Positions 5,872 through 9,304 of a DNA stretch of 9,304 bases are shown one piece after another (positions within the stretch are counted from its first letter, which is position 1; every line of letters begins with the position of its first letter). The notes under the pieces were generated by a model, which was not told where the DNA came from, ran no database searches, and saw only the letters and a list, made by a program, of their open reading frames with translations. The position numbers and the translations under genes are program-made. Source of the stretch: JACKJP01 sp050186955 (GTDB lineage Bacteria; Pseudomonadota; Alphaproteobacteria; Rhizobiales; Tepidamorphaceae); contig JBFWXZ010000132.1 of the NCBI GenBank assembly GCA_050186955.1, forward strand, positions 1 to 9,304, read 5' to 3'.

Positions 5872-6447
5872 ATGCCTGCGTCCAAGGGTCATAATCCGTT
5901 CCGGATCGCGGCATCCGCGTCCGCCAGGAGATTCCGAACCTCGGCCGCGAAATTCGCGCGCGACCGCAAGGCATCCACGATCGTCGAATTCGCGCTCGTC
6001 GCAGCCCCCTTCTTCGCGCTGCTCTTCGCGGTGCTGCAGACGGCGCTGATCTTCTTCGCAGGCCAGGTCTTCGAGACCGGCGTCGCCGAGGCCGCGCGGC
6101 TCATCCGCACCGGCCAGGCGCAATCGCAGGGTTTCGACCAGTCGGCCTTCAAGCAGGCGGTCTGCGACCGCATCTTCGGGCTGATCTCCTGCACCGGCGC
6201 GCTCAACGTGGACGTCAGGACCTATCCCGCATTCGACCAGGTGGACGTTTCCAAGCCGCTCGATTCGCAGGGGAACCTGATCAACAACTTCCAGTACAAC
6301 CCGGGCGCCGGCGGCGACATCGTCGTGGTGCGCGCCTTCTTCGAGTGGCCGATCTTCGTGCCGCTGCTCGGCGTGCAGTCCGGCGACATGGCGAACGGCA
6401 ACCGGCTGCTCGCCGCCGCCTTCGCCTTCCGCAACGAGCCCTTCTGA
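5872..6447 (+). CDS. tadE: TadE-family pseudopilin
   Basis: This 191-aa minor pilin-like protein belongs to the Flp/Tad system. A basic N-terminus (1-33) leads to the pseudopilin processing region A-STIVEF (35-40), with Glu at +5 if cleavage follows Ala34. One hydrophobic helix follows (ALVAAPFFALLFAVLQTALIFFA, about 41-63), then the TadE motif QVFETGVAEAARLIRTGQA. The remaining ~110 residues are a periplasmic domain with two cysteines (C98, C107) that could pair. TadE and TadF are known substrates of the CpaA/TadV peptidase in other bacteria. ATG 5872 is chosen because GGAG lies 7 bases upstream; an in-frame TTG at 5842 has no such site. The next gene starts 10 bp after the stop, so the two are co-transcribed. 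The -1 residue is Ala rather than the usual Gly. Confidence 0.9.
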   Translation: MPASKGHNPFRIAASASARRFRTSAAKFARDRKASTIVEFALVAAPFFALLFAVLQTALIFFAGQVFETGVAEAARLIRTGQAQSQGFDQSAFKQAVCDRIFGLISCTGALNVDVRTYPAFDQVDVSKPLDSQGNLINNFQYNPGAGGDIVVVRAFFEWPIFVPLLGVQSGDMANGNRLLAAAFAFRNEPF

Positions 6448-6457
6448 GGAGACGGCG

Positions 6458-7015
6458 ATGAAGAAGCTTTCAGCCCGGATCCGCGAACGCTCCGCACTGC
6501 TGCGCTGCTGGCGCACCGAGGACGGCGTCTCGGCGGTCGAGTTCGCGCTGATCCTGCCGCTGCTGATCGCGCTCTATCTCGGCGGCGTCGAGCTCTCCCA
6601 CGCCATCACCATCGACCGCAAGGTCACGTCGATGACCAGCTCGGTCGCCGACCTGGTCTCGCAAGCCGCCGTCATCGAGAACGCCGAGATGCAGGGCATC
6701 TTCAACGCCGTCTCGGCGATCATGACGCCCTATCCGGAAGCCGAGGCGCGGGTCGTCGTCTCCTCCGTCTCGGTCGACAGCAACGGCGTCGCCCGCGTCA
6801 GCTGGTCGGACGGCTATCACAAGACCCCGCGCTCGGTCGGCTCGACCATCACGCTGCCGCAGGGCATCGCCGAGAACAACACGACGATCATCCTCGCCGA
6901 GGGCGAATACACCTACCAGCCGCAGTTCGGCAGCGCTATCACCGGCCCGCTCACCGTGAGCGACCGCTTCTATCTGCGCCCGCGCGTCACCGACTCGATC
7001 CTGCGCGTTCCCTGA
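6458..7015 (+). CDS. Second TadE/TadF-like pseudopilin
   Basis: The protein has 185 aa. Its N-terminus has the canonical prepilin-type site EDG/VSAVEF: cleavage after Gly23 leaves Glu at +5. A hydrophobic helix follows (ALILPLLIALYLGGVEL, about 30-46). The next segment (SHAITIDRKVTSMTSSVADLVSQA) is typical of TadE-like and TadG-type minor pilins. The C-terminal ~120 residues form a periplasmic domain rich in beta-prone sequence without cysteines. It is likely processed by CpaA and works with the upstream TadE in pilus initiation or anchoring; the exact TadE, TadF or TadG label is uncertain. It starts 10 bp after tadE, with AGGAG overlapping the tadE stop at ideal spacing. No von Willebrand domain is present, so it is not a full-length TadG. 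Confidence 0.87.
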   Translation: MKKLSARIRERSALLRCWRTEDGVSAVEFALILPLLIALYLGGVELSHAITIDRKVTSMTSSVADLVSQAAVIENAEMQGIFNAVSAIMTPYPEAEARVVVSSVSVDSNGVARVSWSDGYHKTPRSVGSTITLPQGIAENNTTIILAEGEYTYQPQFGSAITGPLTVSDRFYLRPRVTDSILRVP

Positions 7016-7028
7016 TCCCGGCTTGGCC

Positions 7029-7049
7029 GCCGGCGATTGTTTCGCCGGC
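7029..7049 (+). terminator. GC-rich stem-loop after the pilin-like genes
   Basis: GCCGGCGA-TTGTT-TCGCCGGC is an uninterrupted 8-bp stem with a 5-nt loop, 13 bp after the stop of the second pseudopilin gene. There is no T-run on the 3' side, so it is not a textbook Rho-independent terminator. In a genome this rich in GC it may still reduce read-through or protect the mRNA 3' end. Confidence 0.5.
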
Positions 7050-7064
7050 CCGCCGCCTGTAAGA

Positions 7065-7094
7065 GCGGACTACCGATTCCCAGCCGGAGTCCGC
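7065..7094 (+). promoter_or_regulatory. Stem-loop covering the ribosome binding site of the FecCD permease gene
   Basis: GCGGACT (7065-7071) pairs exactly with AGTCCGC (7088-7094). Inside it, CCG (7073-7075) pairs with CGG (7085-7087) around a one-base bulge at A7072 and a 9-nt loop. The 3' arm contains the GGAG (7086-7089) that would be the ribosome binding site for the TTG start at 7096. The structure could repress translation when folded. No cobalamin-riboswitch-like sequence or length is present in this 80-bp gap. Confidence 0.45.
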
Positions 7095-7095
7095 C

Positions 7096-8070
7096 TTGCC
7101 CGCCCGCCTGACCGCCGCAACCGTCCTGCTGCTCGCCGTCGCGGCGATCCTGTCGATCGCCACGGGACCTGTGCCGGTGATCGCCGCCGCCTGGAACGGC
7201 GACGAGACGGCGCGGACCATCCTGCTGGAGCTCCGCCTGCCGCGAACCATCCTGGCGCTCGCCATCGGCGGCGGGCTCGGGCTGGCCGGCGCCGGACTGC
7301 AGGGCCTGCTGCGCAACCCGCTGGCCGCCCCCGACCTCATCGGCGCCAGCAACGCCGCCGCCTTCGGCGCGGTGCTGATGCTGGCGACGGGCCTCGCCGG
7401 GGCGCTGTCACTGGCGCTGCCGGTCGCCGCCATCGCCTTCGCGCTCGCCGCCGTCGGCTGCGTCATCCTGACCGCCGGCCGCGATCCGCGCATCCTCACC
7501 GTGGTCCTCGCCGGCCTCGCGGTGTCGACGCTCGGCGCCGCCCTCGTGGCACTCACCCTCAATCTCGCGCCGAACGACTTCGCGGCGCTGGAGATCGCCT
7601 TCTGGCTGCTCGGCTCGCTCAGCGACCGCTCCTTCGTCCACATCGCCATCGCGCTGCCGCCGATGCTGCTCGGCGCGGCGATGATCCTGATGCAGGGACG
7701 CATGCTCGACGCCCTGTCGCTCGGCGAGGACACCGCCCGCTCGCTCGGCATCGACACCGCGCGCGGGCAGATGCTGCTGGTCTGCGGCGTCGCCCTGGTC
7801 TCCGGCGCCAGCGTCGCCGTCGCCGGCGTCATCGGCTTCGTCGGGCTGATCGCGCCGCATCTCGCGCGGCCCTTCTTCGGCAACCGGCCCGCCGCCATCC
7901 TGCTGCCCTCGGCGGCGGCCGGCGCGCTGGTGCTGACGGCTGCCGACATCGTGCTCAGGCTGCTGCCGACGCTCGACGAGATCCGCCTCGGCGTCGTCAC
8001 CGCGCTGATCGGCGCACCCTTCTTCTTCCTGCTGGTGCTGCGCGAGCGGCGGACGGCGCGGTGGGCGTGA
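7096..8070 (+). CDS. FecCD/BtuC-family ABC transporter permease (siderophore, haem or cobalamin)
   Basis: This is an inner-membrane permease of type II ABC importers: 324 aa, with about nine or ten hydrophobic segments. Family signatures are clear: LRLPRTILALAIGGGLGLAG near 46-65, LQGLLRNPLAAPDLIGASNA near 68-87, and the cytoplasmic coupling segment VIGFVGLIAPHLARPFFGNR about three quarters along. Substrate cannot be told from the sequence; ferric siderophore, haem and vitamin B12 are all handled by this family. The start is a TTG at 7096 with GGAG 6 bases upstream, and no nearby ATG would keep the first helix. The stop overlaps the ATPase start by one base (TGATG), so the two proteins are coupled partners. 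No substrate-binding protein or TonB-dependent receptor gene is next to it in the window. Confidence 0.92.
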   Translation: MPARLTAATVLLLAVAAILSIATGPVPVIAAAWNGDETARTILLELRLPRTILALAIGGGLGLAGAGLQGLLRNPLAAPDLIGASNAAAFGAVLMLATGLAGALSLALPVAAIAFALAAVGCVILTAGRDPRILTVVLAGLAVSTLGAALVALTLNLAPNDFAALEIAFWLLGSLSDRSFVHIAIALPPMLLGAAMILMQGRMLDALSLGEDTARSLGIDTARGQMLLVCGVALVSGASVAVAGVIGFVGLIAPHLARPFFGNRPAAILLPSAAAGALVLTAADIVLRLLPTLDEIRLGVVTALIGAPFFFLLVLRERRTARWA

Positions 8071-8858
8071 TGACGACGCTCGAAGCCGGCGGCATCACCA
8101 TATGGCGCGACAGCCGGGCGCTGCTGGAACGCGTCACGGCGCGCTTCGAGAAGGGGCTGGTCGGCCTCGTCGGGCCGAACGGCGCCGGCAAGACGACGCT
8201 GCTTCGCGCGCTCGCCGGGCTCATCGCCCCCGACGAGGGCGCGGTGCGCCTCGACGGCACCTCGCTCTATCTCGTCGACCCGGAGAACCGGGCGCGCGCC
8301 ATCGCCTATCTGGCGCAGGAGACGGGCATCCACTGGCCGCTGCCGGTGCGCGACGTGGTGGCGCTCGGACGCCTGCCGCACCGCGACGCGGGGCAGGCCG
8401 GCGGGCTTGCGGCGTGCCGGCGGGCGATGGAGCTGACGGCGACGGCGACCCTCGCGGGGCGCAGCGCCGACACGCTTTCGGGCGGCGAGAGGGCGCGGGT
8501 GCTGATCGCCCGCGCGCTGGCGGTCGACGCGCCGATCCTGCTCGCCGACGAGCCGACGGCGGCGCTCGACCTGCGGCACCGGCTCGAGGTCTTCACCCTG
8601 TTCCGGCAGCTCGCCGACGAGGGAAGGCTGGTGATCGCCGCCTTCCACGACCTGGCGCTGGCCGATCGTTTTGCCGATCGCGTGCTGGTGCTGGACGAGG
8701 GCCGCATCGCCGCCGACGCGCCGCCGCGCAAGGCGCTGAGCGAGGAGCTCGTCGCCCGCGTCTTCGGCGTCAGGGCCGGGCGCAAGGGCCGCTTCGGACC
8801 CGAATGGAAGACGGCGGAGCCGGCGCCTCAGTCCTCGTCGGGGAGCCGCGCCAGATAG
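8070..8858 (+). CDS. ABC transporter ATP-binding protein, FecE/BtuD/HmuV type
   Basis: This 262-aa nucleotide-binding subunit energises the FecCD permease encoded just upstream. All ABC motifs are intact: Walker A GPNGAGKT (35-42), Q-loop at LAQET (81-85), signature LSGGE (136-140), Walker B ILLADEP (156-162), D-loop ALD (165-167) and switch His193 in AFHDLALA. The segment WPLPVRDVVALGRLPHR is typical of iron-chelate and cobalamin importers. ATG 8070 lies in TGATG with the permease stop. The last ~25 residues (from about 238) are polar and likely disordered, and their codons run into the convergent rfbA gene, overlapping it by 31 bp. Substrate is unassigned. Confidence 0.93.
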   Translation: MTTLEAGGITIWRDSRALLERVTARFEKGLVGLVGPNGAGKTTLLRALAGLIAPDEGAVRLDGTSLYLVDPENRARAIAYLAQETGIHWPLPVRDVVALGRLPHRDAGQAGGLAACRRAMELTATATLAGRSADTLSGGERARVLIARALAVDAPILLADEPTAALDLRHRLEVFTLFRQLADEGRLVIAAFHDLALADRFADRVLVLDEGRIAADAPPRKALSEELVARVFGVRAGRKGRFGPEWKTAEPAPQSSSGSRAR

Positions 8859-9304
8859 CGCCCGTAGGGCGTCGCCTCATGCGCGGCGGCGCAGGCGGCG
8901 AGCGCCGCGTCGTCGATCCAGCCGTTGCGCCAGGCGATCTCCTCGAGGCAGGCGACGACATAGCCCTGCCGGTCCTGGATGGCGCGGACGAATTCGCCGG
9001 CCTCGAGCAGGCTGGCGTGCGTTCCCGCATCGAGCCATGCGATGCCACGGCCGAACTTCTCGACCCTGAGCGCGGCGCGCGCCAGATAGGCCCGGTTGAC
9101 GTCGGTGATCTCAAGCTCGCCGCGCGGGCTGGGTTTCAGCGCGGCGGCGATGTCGACGACGTCGCGGTCGTAGAAATAGAGCCCGGTGACGGCCCAGTTG
9201 GAGCGCGGCTCGCGCGGCTTCTCCTCGATCGCCACCGCCCTTCCCTGGCCGTCCAGCTCGACTACGCCGTAACGCTCGGGGTCCTCGACATGATAGGCGA
9301 AGAC
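8828..9304 (-). CDS. rfbA: Glucose-1-phosphate thymidylyltransferase RfbA/RmlA, C-terminal part (start lies beyond right edge)
   Basis: The enzyme makes dTDP-glucose from glucose-1-phosphate and dTTP, the first step of dTDP-L-rhamnose synthesis for surface polysaccharide. The frame is open from the right edge of the window; 158 codons are visible of a usual ~290, so the N-terminal nucleotide-binding GG motif is missing. Visible family signatures, in order: VFAYHVEDPERYGVVELD, IEEKPREPRSNWAVTGLYFY, RGELEITDVNRAYL, GIAWLDAGTHASLLEA, and CLEEIAWRNGWI, ending RYLARLPDED. The GTG at 9235 is an internal codon, not the start. It is convergent with the ABC ATPase gene and overlaps its last 31 bp, with no terminator hairpin visible between. 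Other rml genes may lie to the right, which I cannot see. Confidence 0.94.
   Translation of the reverse strand, partial: VFAYHVEDPERYGVVELDGQGRAVAIEEKPREPRSNWAVTGLYFYDRDVVDIAAALKPSPRGELEITDVNRAYLARAALRVEKFGRGIAWLDAGTHASLLEAGEFVRAIQDRQGYVVACLEEIAWRNGWIDDAALAACAAAHEATPYGRYLARLPDED

Noticed and set aside
7016..7095. A cobalamin riboswitch ahead of the BtuC/FecCD permease
   Set aside because: The gap is only 80 bp and shows no B12-box-like sequence; only two simple hairpins are present.
7023..8069. Upstream extension of the ATPase frame through the permease gene
   Set aside because: The extension is an out-of-frame reading of the permease; the ATPase domain begins right after ATG 8070, which overlaps the permease stop.
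6987..8648. A 553-codon open frame on the minus strand opposite the permease and ATPase genes
   Set aside because: Arg/Ser/Ala-rich translation with no recognisable domain, antisense to genes with full family motifs; a GC-driven shadow.
8828..9235. A short rfbA starting at 9235
   Set aside because: That codon is GTG within VAIEEKP, an internal conserved part of RmlA, and the frame continues with family sequence to the window edge.
1..9304. tRNA, rRNA, CRISPR arrays, insertion sequences or phage attachment sites
   Set aside because: No spaced direct repeats, terminal inverted repeats, transposase-like frames or cloverleaf patterns were seen; gaps are short and explained by regulatory elements.

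Overview
The window is a high-GC stretch (roughly two thirds G+C by eye, with A+T-rich patches almost only between genes). Its gene content is that of an alphaproteobacterium, most likely of the order Hyphomicrobiales (Rhizobiales). The evidence is the gene order cpaA-cpaB-cpaC-cpaD-cpaE-cpaF, a divergent stand-alone pilus N-terminal-domain gene followed by TadE-type pseudopilins, and CtrA-like TTAA-N7-TTAA boxes. I cannot name the genus.

Layout. Positions 1-5069 carry most of a Flp/Tad (Cpa) pilus assembly operon on the minus strand. Read 5' to 3' on that strand it runs cpaA (prepilin peptidase, 4566-5069), a 118-bp regulatory gap, cpaB (3623-4447), cpaC (secretin, 2181-3623), cpaD (lipoprotein, 1434-2147), cpaE (ParA/TadZ-like, 169-1434) and the first 52 codons of cpaF (1-158). 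From cpaB to cpaF the genes overlap or sit a few bases apart, so they are probably one translationally coupled unit. On the plus strand, divergent from cpaA, lie a secreted protein made of the CpaC N-terminal domain alone (5244-5705), a TadE pseudopilin (5872-6447) and a second TadE/TadF-like pseudopilin (6458-7015). No Flp major pilin gene is in the window.

After 7015 the function changes. A FecCD/BtuC-type permease (7096-8070) and its ABC ATPase (8070-8858) form an overlapping pair for import of a siderophore, haem or cobalamin. No substrate-binding protein is encoded beside them. Converging on them from the right edge, and overlapping the ATPase gene by 31 bp, is the 3' half of a glucose-1-phosphate thymidylyltransferase gene (rfbA/rmlA, 8828-9304).

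How the pilus genes fit together: CpaA would cleave the (absent) Flp pilin and the two pseudopilins. CpaC forms the outer-membrane pore, with CpaD as a lipoprotein partner and CpaB as a periplasmic connector. CpaE positions the machine and CpaF is the motor ATPase. The most interesting non-coding signal is a set of 11-bp-spaced TTAACC/TTTACC-type repeats in front of cpaB, cpaA, tadE and (weakly) the secreted-domain gene. They resemble CtrA cell-cycle regulator boxes and could place the whole pilus locus under one control. A hairpin that covers the ribosome binding site of the permease gene is a second lead. Most of the window is a known type of system; I see no convincing evidence for a wholly new one.
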